Of a stretch of 64,000 nucleotides of DNA, positions 25,340-37,299 are shown piece after piece (positions within the stretch are counted from its first letter, which is position 1; each line of letters begins with the position of its first letter). Made by a program: the position numbers and the translations under genes. Origin of the DNA: Tubiluchus corallicola. Its lineage: Eukaryota > Priapulida > Priapulimorpha > Priapulimorphida > Tubiluchidae. Under the pieces are notes generated by a model. The model did no database searches and was not told the DNA's origin. It saw only the letters and a program-made list of their open reading frames with translations. The DNA lies in assembly GCA_030141605.1 (NCBI GenBank), contig JAQGDQ010000077.1, positions 274,001 to 338,000 on the forward strand, read 5' to 3'.

Positions 25340-25504
25340 GAACTGAATCCTGACACTTCATCGATTCTTAACGAGCTGGCCAATAGAATAGCCGAAGAGT
25401 CTTTTCGCGATCCGGACCAGGACCTCATACTGGCGGTGAAAAGAGAAAATTACAGGAAGTGTTTCGTCAATCCCATTTCGTGTTTCGGCAAGCGTCGAAA
25501 GTAA
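25340..25504 (+). CDS. AstC: Allatostatin-C precursor, terminal exon B (PISCF peptide)
   Basis: A phase-0 exon after the acceptor TTTTTTGCTAG, encoding 54 residues and ending in TAA. Joined to exon 1 it gives an 85-residue prohormone. A spacer (exon residues 1-33) is followed by Lys-Arg (34-35). Then comes ENYRKCFVNPISCF, a Gly amide donor (50) and KRR as the exit site. Cysteines at 41 and 48 have the family CX6C spacing. The ring keeps the aromatic residue after Cys and the canonical NPISCF, so this is the more conventional of the two peptides. YRKC directly before the ring is shared with exon A, which shows that the two exons are paralogous. A C-terminal amide is predicted, whereas the best-known insect AST-C peptides end in a free acid. 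Confidence 0.94.
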   Translation, partial: ELNPDTSSILNELANRIAEESFRDPDQDLILAVKRENYRKCFVNPISCFGKRRK

Positions 25505-25908
25505 CCAGGATGGAAGTAGAGTTGTGGAATTCTAGAAGTTAACTGGCAACTCGAGATTGGAATTATTTATTATCTGCTAGCCCGTTTAGTATCCAAAACA
25601 AAAAGTTATTGTTTTGGTAAAATTTAATTTTGTTGTTTTACACTAATGTTGTTGTTTTAAGTCAAGAAGATATTTAAAATATAACGTGGATTTTCGAGCT
25701 CAGATTAACCAAATCTTTTCCTTAGGAAAACCCGCCAGGATAGGAAATTAAATACGTAGAAACAGGAATTCTAATGTTACTTTTCAAGCAGCAGAACAAA
25801 AATGATTAAAAATAATATGATTACTAAAATATGTTTATCGCACCTTGTGCAATAGCAAGACTGAAAAAGAACAATTATCAAATTTTGTAAATAGGAAACT
25901 ACCGTACC

Positions 25909-25914
25909 AATAAA
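25909..25914 (+). terminator. Candidate polyadenylation signal for exon B transcript
   Basis: AATAAA about 405 bases after the exon B stop codon, in otherwise featureless AT-rich DNA. It is plausible as the 3' end of the longest allatostatin-C transcript. Confidence 0.35.
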
Positions 25915-25969
25915 ATTGAAAAGCACAATAATGCGGCCTTGCTTACTAATGTTATATATGTAGTGTTTG

Positions 25970-26430
25970 TATGTAATATGTAGTCAGTATGTAGGTATCC
26001 TATAGGTATAGTATAAATTGTTATAAATAATTAGTGCTTTCTGGAGGATATCCAGTGCACCCCAGGAAGCTATCTAGCTATCTAGACGCAAAATGTTTTA
26101 GACATACGATATCTGGACACATAAACACTAAGTGTTTTGGGCACGTAAGTCACTTCAGAATGAGGTACTTTTTAGATTAATAAGCCTTTTTAGATTAATA
26201 CTTAGGTACATAGGTAATTTCGAGATTTACCTATCACAGGTCGTTTAAATATATAGGTTATTTTGATTTGTAGGTGATTTGAAAAACATAAATAAATCAC
26301 CTTGAAAGTCAGACATAAATTTGGAGATATACTTAATTTTGACATATATGTCACCTGTGATCCTTTGACATATAGGTCCCTGTGATCAGAGACCTAAGTT
26401 CAAATTCGGCTCAATCCCCGACTTTTTCAC
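25970..26430 (+). repeat. Degenerate short tandem repeat (ACATAGGTNATTT-like)
   Basis: Many imperfect copies of short words such as GACATA, TAGGT, GGTGATTT and CACCTGTGATC follow one another with no fixed exact period. They look like a decayed minisatellite of about 18-20 bases. Similar GTGTCCAAAT / TTTGGACACA words recur near 29.5-29.7 kb and 49.57-49.73 kb. Confidence 0.5.
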
Positions 26431-26685
26431 ATTTTGTTTGTTTCAGCCATATTTGGATTGGACTGGGATGTGATATCATTTAGCAACATAGGTTGTTTAG
26501 CTATACTTTATTCTGGGGGACGGGTGTATTTCACCCGTTTCTATACGCCAACCGTAGCGCAGGTACGGTGGCTAGACTTACTCGCGTTGCCGTTCTTGTT
26601 CTTGTACACACTTCATAAAAATGCGTTGTAATTAGCGAACGGATCACGATCAGATGTGGTAGGTATATATGTTGGGAACTAGCAA

Positions 26686-26708
26686 CCACACACACGCGCG
26701 CGCGCGCA
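26686..26708. repeat. Short CA/CG alternating purine-pyrimidine tract
   Basis: An ACACAC run passes directly into CGCGCGCGCGC. Strict purine-pyrimidine alternation with CG is the sequence type most prone to the Z-DNA form. It lies about 130 bases left of the foldback-like element. Confidence 0.85.
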
Positions 26709-26834
26709 GTAACGGAAAGTTTTTCTTCAAGAGTACCCAGGGTTTTATAGTAACTCCCGAAAACTTTAAAGTGCTACTTGTTCTACATTCTTCGTGAAAT
26801 TTAATTTAGCTTACGGTGCTGACAGGTAATCACC

Positions 26835-28612
26835 CACTTCACCGGTTATCTTTTCGTCAGCTTATTTTTTCGCCAGTCTATCTTTTCGTCAATGTAATCG
26901 TGACTAACGCTGAAGACTTAACTGACCTAGAAGTCCCCATTATAGGTATCAACATGATTTCATTTAACCGCTTTGTGAAAAGAAGATTTAAGTCTTACAG
27001 ATGCGTGCCATATATCATTGGATTCGCTATGAATCGTAGAATCTCATGCATTTCGTCAAAGTCGCGAGTCGAGTTCTGTTTAGCCAGAAAACGGCAATAA
27101 ATAGGATGTCTAGTCGAAAATTTGACATTCAGGATCTTCTGTTATTTTCGTTCTGTGATGTTTAGTTTACGAGATACGCATCTTTTTTGGAATAACTCAA
27201 AAACGTGACTGTGTAAATTTGGTATGCTTGTAGCTAGTGTAATTTCGGGTCGTGACCCTTTGACCCGCCCGAATTATGATCCGAAAATCGTTAAAATATG
27301 TCTATTTTTTATAAACCAATACTCCTACAAGAAGTGCCACCAACCAAGATGGCACACAGTGATGATAGTTCGATCAATTATCTATCCAATAATGTGCACA
27401 CAGCCACCACCGCCGCACGGCTGCCACGCTATCCCTGTTTTTCTGGACCTATGTCAGTACCATACTTAGACTTACATAACAGATATTGGTGAGGTTCAGA
27501 AAAATCAGGACCTCGAGTCCTAACAGCTTCTCGGCCTAATAAACTAAAGACGTCTCTATCTCGAGTGTCAGCCACCTGATCTTTCGGAAGGCTTTCTTCA
27601 AGAGATATGGCTTCCCAAATCAGGCATTTTGACACTTCGCTTCACATATTAAAGGAAACATCTCGTTTGTGCTATTTGCCAAATTTCGGTTACTTTCGGG
27701 TAAACAAAAAAGAGAGAAAATATTTAACACAGCGCATCTTATTCTACGTTTAATGGTAAATTTTTTTGTCACGGTTACGTATTTTCTCGGCTTTTGGCTT
27801 CCATTCACAGAGCGCTTAAAGGAAACCATGTCGGTTTTTCTCTATTGTCCATATTGTCAATAATGTATTGTACGGCAATTTCATGTTTGATGCCTTGTAG
27901 AACGACAGCGATGTCAGGGCTCGACAAAACGGAGACGGTATCTATAGCCAAAGCACAGTACTTTACTTCAGCTTGTAAAGGCTTTGTTTCGTTTGGATAG
28001 GTGATGTTTCTTGTAGGAGCAATGGTTTATCTATCAAAGATTGACATATTTTGACGATTTTCGGGTTACAACTCAGGGCGTAAAAGCGTCACGACTCGAA
28101 ATTACAAGCTAAGGTGGCTCTTTACCTACCAAGAGTACGCCAAATTTGGTTAAGTAGCACTGTCTAGTTTTGAGTTATTCCAAAAAGATGCGTATTTTGG
28201 AAACTAAACCTCGCAGAACGAAAACAACAGCAGACCCTGAATGTTAAATTATCGACCGGACATCCAATTTATTACACCGTTGTGGCTAAAAGAAACTCGA
28301 CTCGCGATGCATCTGATTCTACGTTTCCTTCCGAATCCAATGATATATGGTACGTCTCTGTAGGACTTGTATCTTCTGTTCATAGAGCTTTTAAATAAAA
28401 CCATGTCGATAAATAATGGCCAATGGTGACTTCTAAGATCTGTTAGGTCTTCAGTGTTAGTCACGATGTCATGATGTGTTGGCAAAACACTGGAAAAAGA
28501 TAGACTGGCGAAAAGGCAGACTGGTGAAAAAATAGACTGGCGGAAAGATAAACTGGCGAAAAGATGCACTGGTGAAAAGATAGACTGGTGAATTGTTCCC
28601 CGGCGAAACGAC
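26835..28612. mobile_element. Foldback-like repetitive element with long inverted arms
   Basis: The left arm (about 26835-27335) and right arm (about 28008-28612) are imperfect reverse complements. Shared landmarks run outside-in. First are TTTTCGCCAGTCTATCTTTTCG-type 16-base repeats, then a GACTAACNCTGAAGAC word. Next are the CATGNNTTTNATTTAAA and ATATATCATTGGATTCG words, then GACATTCAGG and finally AAACCAATNCTCCTACAAG. The spacer (27335-28008) contains a further partial, reversed copy (about 27700-27830). No transposase is visible. A non-autonomous DNA or foldback element, or a nested insertion of a repeat family, is the likely explanation. Confidence 0.6.
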
Positions 28613-28619
28613 ATACAAT

Positions 28620-31040
28620 CATGCTGACGTTATGCATGCATCCTAAGGGCAACAGAGCCCGAGCTTCAATTTACTGTCATGGAGGTTTTGGAGGGGCAGC
28701 GACTAATGCATGTGTAATGCTGAAATATGTGTAATGAAATTATCAGTATGTAGGTATCCTATAGATGGTAAAATATAGGTATTGTATAAAAATATACTTG
28801 TCTTTTCGCAAAATCCAATAATGTGATGTCTAAAAAATCGTGTATAAAAAACGATATCTCTGATTCTGATTTGAATAAGATTATTTCTCGTTACCTCGAA
28901 CTCAACTTCCTCAACAATAAGTAAATACAGTCTGCAGGTCAAAATTGCATAAATTACGTAAGTATTAGGACCTTTTCATAGTATACGGATATTTTCACCT
29001 AACGATTGTAGATGGGGCCATTCCGGTAACTGACATATGCGATTGACACGGTACAACTAGATTTGTTGCCGGACCTTTTTCATGTCGAACTGAGAAACGC
29101 AGTCTAACGGACAATTGTAATAATAATATATTATAAATTAAGTAGTTTAACGTAATAAACGCCAAACATGTGTAAGAAAAGCTTTTCTGGATAATTCTCT
29201 TTACAAGCGATTAAAATAGACAATTAAAAATTTCTAGTTCGTACATCTTCAAAAATTTAGCCGGACTTGCCGCAGAAAACAAGCAAAAATTCTCGCCACA
29301 GCTAAGTTGGTTTCAATTTCTTTCAAGTTAAAATGAAGGCAAAGATAAAATGGGAAAAGGCAAAATAATATCGCTTTCATTATCCCCTTCGCCATTATTG
29401 TTAGACGATCACTATTCTCATCCCACCTGTTAAATTATAACTGCAACTATCATCCTCCCTCGGCTTCTTGCTTATCGCTATCATCATCGTAATCTCATTA
29501 CATAGTGTCCAAATGCGTTGTGTGTCAAAATGATCTATGCATCTTCAAAAGCACCTTTGTTCAAATGACCTATATGACCAACTTGCCATAATGCCCAAAC
29601 ATCTCGTGTCCAAACTGCCTTCTGTCTGGAAAAATCAGTGTTCAAATTACCCGTGACTTCATGTGCCTAAGTCACGTGAGTGTCCCACAAGTACCCAAGA
29701 CTATATGTGTGACTAAATATTTTGCGGCCAAATATCTTACGTATCCGCCTGCCTCCTTGATCACCGCTAGCGAGATGCAGTTTTTCAACTTACCTGACGG
29801 GCAGACGACGAAGGCGACGAGGAAGTTTATTTTTAACTTTTACATAATGTTACACAGCCGTCATGAATCTAGGATAGCATTCTGGACGACAAAGAAAGCT
29901 CTAACGTAATCACAGAACATAGCTGACAACTAAAATTATTAATTGTAAATTATTTCAGATTATTCAAAACACGTGTTAACAGAGCTTATAAGATTCAGAT
30001 TCAACTTTTTCATGTGGGAGCATTTACACACCATACAGAGAATCGATGGCCGCTATAAACTGCCGTCGTGTAAATGGTGTTTGATGTCAATTAGCTGACA
30101 GTTGCACACTTAGCACGTAATCTGAGTAACTAAGTTTCAGTGTCAAGTGGAAATTTATAAAAAAAGTATCGGGATCATGTCAAGCAAAAAATTGTCCACA
30201 ACTATGTGCTAAAACACAGACATGGTATTTGCAGTAACCGTATCGAGCGAAAGTATAACATGATGTGATGTAATATGAATCGATTTTCTTGTTTGTCTGA
30301 CATTTTAAAATATCTAGTGCTCAAGCGTGTATCATCTAACTGAGCGACAGTATTAGCTTTAATCTTTTTTGCCCCATATGAATAGGCCAACGGAACTGAA
30401 GATAGCAAAGGTGGTAATGGGTGGTGCTTGAGTAGTGTAAGGTCAGGGTTAATTCTGTTTAACATGGATTCAGAAAAATAAATCTTGTCTCAGTCAAGTG
30501 TGTCAGTGTAGCTGACAATTGTACTGTAAAGCAATTAGTTCATAACTTATACATATATGGAAGCTGGTTTATAAAGTGAACCGTTCAAAAAAGTTCTTCG
30601 GAGCTCAGGTTCTTGGTAGGATAAAATAAAGTTGAAACCACTGCATCTGAAACTACAGAATTTACAATAGCGTGCTTTAGGCGGCGTGTTCTTCCCATGT
30701 CTTTCCATCTGTTTGCTGCAGCCTTCCACTGAATATTAGAAGCTCTGATAATCTAAATGCGTTCAAAAATTGCTCAATACTCATCTTTTGCAATAGAAAA
30801 TGAGAATTTAATTGGATTTTAAGTTTGCCTGCATTTTGCTAAAAAGGTTTTTATATTGATTTCTTAATATAAATTTTTAAGACCTTTCCTCGTGGAATTA
30901 TAGTGTATATAGTTGCATGAATTACGTTTTTGCTTGATTTTTTTTTAATTAATTAAAAAGCTTTTTAAATATTAATACTTTTATAACGTAAAACGCAACT
31001 GAGTATTTATATACACATGATGACTGTATAAATTTTATGT
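28620..31040. other. Non-coding DNA, no gene seen
   Basis: AT-rich with scattered low-complexity words. The stretch 29500-29740 carries a degenerate GTGTCCAAAT-like repeat. Two minus-strand open stretches (about 30202-30465 and 30547-30729) show no domain or splice context and are not called. Confidence 0.5.
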
Positions 31041-31042
31041 GT

Positions 31043-31138
<96 letters not shown>

Positions 31139-31165
31139 AATAATAATAATAATTATAATAGTAAT
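31043..31165 (+). repeat. Long CAA microsatellite passing into AAT
   Basis: A perfect (AAC)n tract of about 31 units (31043-31135) is followed by a short (AAT)n run. The minus-strand poly-leucine open frame is an artefact of the repeat. Confidence 0.97.
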
Positions 31166-32329
31166 AATAACTAGATTTTAGCGGGAAAGGCTTGCTGGTA
31201 GTATAGGCAAGTTAGATAAGAACCTAAGATCATGTTAAACCAACCGTGATTTTTTTTAAGTAATCACTGAACTTTTAAATACATTGACCCCTTGTTCTCG
31301 ATGCCGCTGATCTAGTGCCCATTGAAGACTCCTTGTCAGGTAGGGAATAGTTTTTTTAGATTTGACCTCATTTCCTTAGATAAGAAGTAAAGATCTGCAC
31401 TCGTGTTTGTAAGTTAACTTTGTACTGTTACTGGTTAATCAAATAATTAACAAAATATTTAGCAACAATATTACCAAACATCTAATCTGCTATTATAAAC
31501 TGTATTTTCCTATTATAACCGTAGACCTATATTTATATAAGTGTACGAAAAAAAAGCGACAAACTTAAAATTGCAATATCGGTCTCCAAAATTTTACCGT
31601 TTCGTTTTCCAACAAGTAAACCAGTGATGTACCCTTCATGACCGACAAGTGTTTTGCCCTCCACAGGGGTTTTTCGAGACCTATATTGCGCAAAAACAGA
31701 ATTGAAAACGTTGTACTGCATTGATTAGTAAAGAGAAATAATACATTACAGATGCCTTCATTCCAATACAACTTCCGATGATATTATATGAATAGAAATT
31801 TAAATCTGTTGAACAGTAAAGTAGTTAGCAGACCCATGTAAAAGTTGGCTGAAAATTACAATTGGCTGAAGCTACAGCATTATGTAAAGTAGTATGTAAA
31901 TTATTTATGAATAGGGAAAGTATTTACTTTTGAATAAATTTTGATCATGCTTTGGAAAATGCATATGGCGTAAAGTAAGTGCTACTGTTACAGAATTTAT
32001 TTTGTACTGCGCTCTTTAATCAGCATGTAGTTAATCAGAGCGCTAAAAAATCTTTCCAATTAACAATTATTATAATTAACAACTGACACCGCATTGTTTC
32101 AAAATTCAAAGGCTAAAGAATTTTACGACATAACATGTTTGTAATTACTTGTTTGAGCAGTGTCAGAATTACAATTAATTAAAACAAAACCGGCAATACA
32201 ATCTTCTAACTTTTTTATATATTGTCTCTGTTTCTTAATTTAGACCTATTCGTCTTTTCGTTGTAATTATGTTGTCAAAAACTTAGTTGCTAATAAATTT
32301 TTGATGTGGATAGTGACAGGCACGTAGCC

Positions 32330-32870
32330 AGGAATTTATAAGGGGGAGGGGGGCACTAATACATGTGTGTCAGCGTCGTCGAAACAAAGATATGGGCAAA
32401 TACCAAACGTAACATGGCAAACACCAGATCCTGAACGTCAAATTGTCGACCGGACATTCTATTTATTGCAGTATTGTGCCTAAACAAAACTGGCTCGCGA
32501 CTTTGACGCAGTCTATCAGATCCTACGTTTCATTGCGAATATGGAATATTCGACATATGGAACGTTTCTGTACGGCTTATGGCTTCCGCTCAGAGAGCGT
32601 TTAAAGGAAACCATGTCGATACCTGCTATATAAGTATAAGTATGGTACCGACACTGGTACAAAAAAACGGGCATAGCGTGGCAGCCCTGTAGTGGTGGCG
32701 GCCACGTGGCACATCATTGGATAGAAAATTGATCCTACAATCGATCCATTGGGCACCATCTTGGTAGGTGGCGCTTCTTGTAGGAGTAGTCGTTTTAACT
32801 TGACACATATTTTACGAAGTAGACCACATTTGCTCTCACTGTAAGCAAATTGCTGGATGTGCATATTTTT
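32330..32870 (-). repeat. Second copy of the foldback-element repeat family
   Basis: On the minus strand, 32640-32790 matches 27318-27490 (landmarks CTCCTACAAGAAG, CCAAGATGG, GGCTGCCACGCTAT, TACCATACTTA). The stretch 32420-32640 matches the inner part of the element arms (landmarks AAGGAAACCATGTCGATA, CCTACGTTTC, TTGTCGACCGGACAT). The order of the two modules differs from the left arm at 26.8-27.5 kb, so the family exists in rearranged forms. Divergence is clear by eye but the match is unmistakable. Confidence 0.7.
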
Positions 32871-33643
32871 TTAAATTCAATGAAAGGGGAGCTCGGACTG
32901 CCACTGCTTCCCCTGGCTATGTGCATGGATAGAGAAAGAGAACGTGAAATTTGTTAAACTAATGCTCGGTTTAGGCCTTTCAGTTCAAAACGAGTTTGTA
33001 AATTTTGTTTCCTAGTCTAAAACAAGTTTGTACTCAACGATGCTTGCTACAAGTTCATGTTCTACAGCTGAGAAAACAAAGCAGGAACAATGGGTTAAAA
33101 TATGGGCAAATTATTCTTACGATAACGCCGATAACAATAATTATGATATTACAATAAACAATATAATGAAGTTTACATTTGCATTACAAATTGTTCTACG
33201 AAGTCTAGGAAATTAAATCTTTGTGGCCTAAATGTGTTTTTATGTTGCGATAATAATAATTATCACAAAACTAGATAAATTTCTTTATGTTAAACAGAAG
33301 TTACATTATAACATCATAAATAAAGTGAAGCATTTCATGCCTTATGTCGAGGCTAGAGATTGTCCTCAACAAGGGGCTTCGGAGATAACATAATGCTGAG
33401 CTACAAACACCACGCTAACTCCACACAAGATTGTTAGCCCATAGTTTATTTAGAATAAAAGGAAACAACTTAAAGAATAAAAACCTGTATGGCCTATTCA
33501 AGTGTAATTAACCTATACAATAGATAATGCGGCTTAAAGTATTTCATTCACATAGAAAACCTTTGCGAATTCAATTGTTGTAAGCTTGAAACATAATGAG
33601 ACTTGTTTGTCAGAGGGATCTAGACAAGTAGGTAGTATAATTA

Positions 33644-33693
33644 TAATGATGATGATGATGATGATGATGATGACGATGATGATGATGATGATG

Positions 33694-33765
<72 letters not shown>

Positions 33766-33766
33766 C
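33644..33766 (+). repeat. ATG/GAT microsatellite fused to AAT microsatellite
   Basis: (ATG)n with one interruption (about 33644-33693) runs directly into (ATA)n (about 33694-33766). The Met/Ile-, Tyr/His- and Ser/Leu-rich open frames on both strands come from the repeat. Confidence 0.97.
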
Positions 33767-33769
33767 AAT

Positions 33770-35610
33770 ATACCTAACAATGTATAGCATTCTAATAACA
33801 CCGACAATGATAATAAAAGCGTAATAATAAATTAATATTATTTGTTTTTCCTTCTTGAGCATTATTAGGACCTTATTGCTCCAAATTATACCAAAAGAGC
33901 CCCAGAGTATAATAAAAAATTTATTTTGTCGTTTAATAAAAATGGAAATAGTGATACTGATGTCAGGTACAAATTGTCTGGTGCCGCCATTTAACAATAA
34001 TGGATTCCGGATCACTTGGCCTTTACTGTTGTTACGGCGATTGAATAAGAACAGATTTGTTTGACTTGTTCAGTAACAGCTCATTAACTCCGCGTCAAAT
34101 GGCTTCAACACCTTAGCTTCGCTTAAACAGGTTGTTACAGATAAAAATGTTTTGCGCCATTACCCTTCCCAGGCAGTAGTATATGCATTTGGAGCGACAT
34201 TAGTAGTATTATGAGCTAGAGTACTTTTTCACTCTTATATTGTATATAGCAGAATTAGTTGTATAGACACGTATATGTTATGTTTGAAATGTAATTTGTG
34301 ATCAACATAACTAGCTGACTTTTGCTTATATTTCTGAAATTTTGCTAACATGTTAGAATAACAATTTCTGGTGTAACGTTGTACTTTGTATCATGTATTT
34401 TACTAGCAAGTAGCATGCTGTTTATGCAGTAGCTCTGTAGAAATAGTAATGTAGCTAATTCTTTATATATATACAATTATACATAAACATACATGTATAA
34501 TGTATATATATATATATATATACTAACAACAAACCTAACTAATAGCTACTAAATAAAGAAATCAAAGAATATAAAATAGATTTTAACAATTAGTAAGTGA
34601 ATATTGGTATGTTTTTTCAAAGAAAATGTGTATTTCCTTATTATAGTACTTGTAACTAGTTGGAAATGATGGTAGTGACCTTTGTGAAAATATTACTTAC
34701 ACGAAAGTATGCTCATCACATTCTCTGATCTTAAAAACATTGGTGTGGATACCACTTTAACCTCGTTCAGGCCACTATATTACTCAGTTACTGCACGAAA
34801 CGTTGTTTCGGGTAACGACAGACATGTTTTTCATTTTTAGGATTCTGAGATGTTTTGGTAATCTTAGAAATATCACTACTTGATCTAGGTGTACCTACAG
34901 TTAGGTCGTCTTTAAGCACTTTTTGCTGAGTTATAGCAAAATTCCCTTCTGACATTTTTTGCGGTTTTGAGGGTTTTCAACGTTCGTGTGCGTAGATTTT
35001 TAGTATATTTATCAACACATTTTTATATACTAGGTACAAGTGAAAATATTCTTATTGTAGTTTGTTCAGCGCAACAGCTACATTTTGCCTGGACTACAAT
35101 AGTCTTTGATTTACTTAAAAACTTGCTAAAAATAGACAATTTTACTTACGAGTTAATTAAAATGCATGGCTAATGTGAAGGGCTCTTCTCAATGGAAATT
35201 TTTTAACATGCGCATCTCATTGCTGTCATAACAAGCCTTCCCAAGTTTGAGTGGTTTTCAGTTATCGCGTCGTTATCAAATTATGTAGATCTAAATTTAT
35301 ACAAGTCGCAGTACCATCTCTTGTGGAAAACAATAATCACATTTTATCATTATTAATTAAATATATGAACCATATAATAGCCGCTGAAATAACAGCTTGT
35401 TTTAGTAATGTGATGTAATGTAACATATATCTAGTTTTGGACATTCGAACTACATAATTATGTAGTTTGTTGAATACATTTCTAGAAATAATATAAGTTA
35501 CTAGGTTATCAATCGTTAAATAATACTACTCAGTAAATTGTGCATATTTTAATTTTTTAAGTTATCAATGTCTCGAGTCTACTAACCTTGCTGCAACAAC
35601 CACTGCTAAG
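33770..35610. other. Non-coding DNA, no gene seen
   Basis: AT-rich with a TA dinucleotide tract near 34502-34521. The plus-strand open frame 33855-34064 lacks any recognisable domain and begins inside a repeat margin, so it is not called. Confidence 0.5.
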
Positions 35611-35614
35611 TGAC

Positions 35615-36300
35615 TAATATAACTAATTACAACATTATTAATTGCACTTTTCGTTCAATGTAGAAACTCTGTTAAATGTATGTGAAACTCACATTTTGCT
35701 TAATTTATTATTCAGCTCTTTGCTCAACAGCTAGGTTCCATTAGAAGTGCGCTGAAATTACGACGGATGGCACTACGTTCTCCTACTTTGATTTTAAACA
35801 TGTGACAATGTATCACTGCAGTTGATATTTTCTATGTGAGACGGTCAATTACAAAACTGATTCTGATATAACACGATTACAGCTTCCCGCAAAAGATGGC
35901 ACCACGATGTAAAGATTTAATTTAGAAGATGCAAAAACAAAAAATATAGTAATAAACTAATTACAATAATATTAATTAAAACACTTTTCCTAACTGTAAA
36001 AACTCGATTAAAATGTATGCGAAACTTTCATCTTTTTAATTTATTATTAATCGCCTTCTTCGAAAAAAACACAAAGCTAGGTCCCATCCCATTGCAAGTG
36101 CGCTGAATTCAAGACAGATGGCACTACGTTCTCCTAATTTGATTTTAAACATGTGACAATGTATCACCGCAGTTGCTATTTGTATGTGAGACTGTCAGGT
36201 ACAAAACTGATATTGATATAATACGCTTACTGCTTCCGCAAAAGATGGCATCATGATCTAAAAATTCAATTTATTAGATGCAAGAACAAAAAATATGATA
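35615..36300 (+). repeat. Diverged tandem duplication, unit about 335 bases
   Basis: Unit 1 (about 35620-35955) and unit 2 (about 35955-36300) share long words in the same order. Examples are ATGGCACTACGTTCTCCTA, TTGATTTTAAACATGTGACA, ATGTATCAC with GCAGTTG, and GCAAAAGATGGCA. Scattered substitutions and small indels show it is not recent. No open frame is conserved between the units, so this looks like non-coding satellite-type DNA. Confidence 0.8.
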
Positions 36301-37299
36301 GCACTCCTTTACGTTCATTTTGAATAGGTAAAACTACTTAATACGCGCAGTTTATTTTTTATAAATTTTGCAATATTTTTCATCAAATTTCTCTACTGAG
36401 GCTGGCGTCATGCATGTAAGTGGCCCCTTAAGCTTCTTACGCATGTAAAAATGTACACACTTTTGCACTTTAACTACAAGCGTCCCCATGTAATGAGGAT
36501 AGGAAGCTTTGGTTTGCGTTTCTTGACATCGAATATCTTGAACTAACACGGTTATATTGATCAGTAGAAGACGGTATAACAGTTTAAACAATTGGACATT
36601 AGTTGTAAGACTCTAATCTTCCCCAAGCCATGCGAGGAGCTGATATCAGAAAATCGAATGCTGATTGTACAGAAATAGGTTATATTATGTGAAAAGCACA
36701 GATGAATCCGACTTAAAATAGATTACCATTGCACATTGCAATATGCACTATGGAAATTTAAAATTATTAGCCCAAAGCAACTAATATTGTGTTTTGATCA
36801 ATAAGTGATTTCTGGAAGTCGCAAATCTATTTATGACTCTCAATTTCCATTTCACATATATAATTTATTAAATATTCAGCAGACTGCAGTTTTACAATTC
36901 ATTATAATACATTACAAATACAATGCAATACATCACAATGCAAAAAACACTATGCAGACAGAACCCCGCACATGGGACGCACTAATAATAGTAACATTAG
37001 TAAACGGTATTTACAATAGTTAGATATTACAATTACATTATATTGTGTTATATTACAAAGTTTATTCCATTTTCAAAGTTTCAGTACACAACAAGTTATA
37101 GAACTGCATTTACAATTTTCAAAAAATTAATATTGTAGAGCAAATTGTATTCAAAATTCTGGTAAACTACATTTTAGGAGAAGCATTTTAATTATAATAT
37201 ACATTGGAAACTTTACCTTATTAACTAAAGCAATATGTAAACTAAATTTTGTAAATTTCGTTTTTTAAAACACTCAAAATTGTCATTTCAAATTTTTTG

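Noticed and set aside
20538-25504. A single precursor containing both peptides by splicing exon A into exon B
   Set aside because: Exon A ends in an in-frame stop. The internal GT after Cys-Phe (GGTAAAC) would enter exon B out of frame and stop quickly. A weaker internal GT after CAACGG stays in frame but would remove the A peptide.
28249-28652. Minus-strand frames with FSPVYLFASLSF-like repeats, suggesting a repeat protein
   Set aside because: The amino-acid repeats come from the 16-base minisatellite at the outer end of the foldback-like right arm, and the frame runs on into the arm sequence.
30949-31137. Poly-leucine protein on the minus strand
   Set aside because: Artefact of the (CAA)n microsatellite.
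33586-34015. Met/Ile-, Tyr/His- and Ser/Leu-rich frames on both strands
   Set aside because: Artefacts of the ATG and AAT microsatellites.
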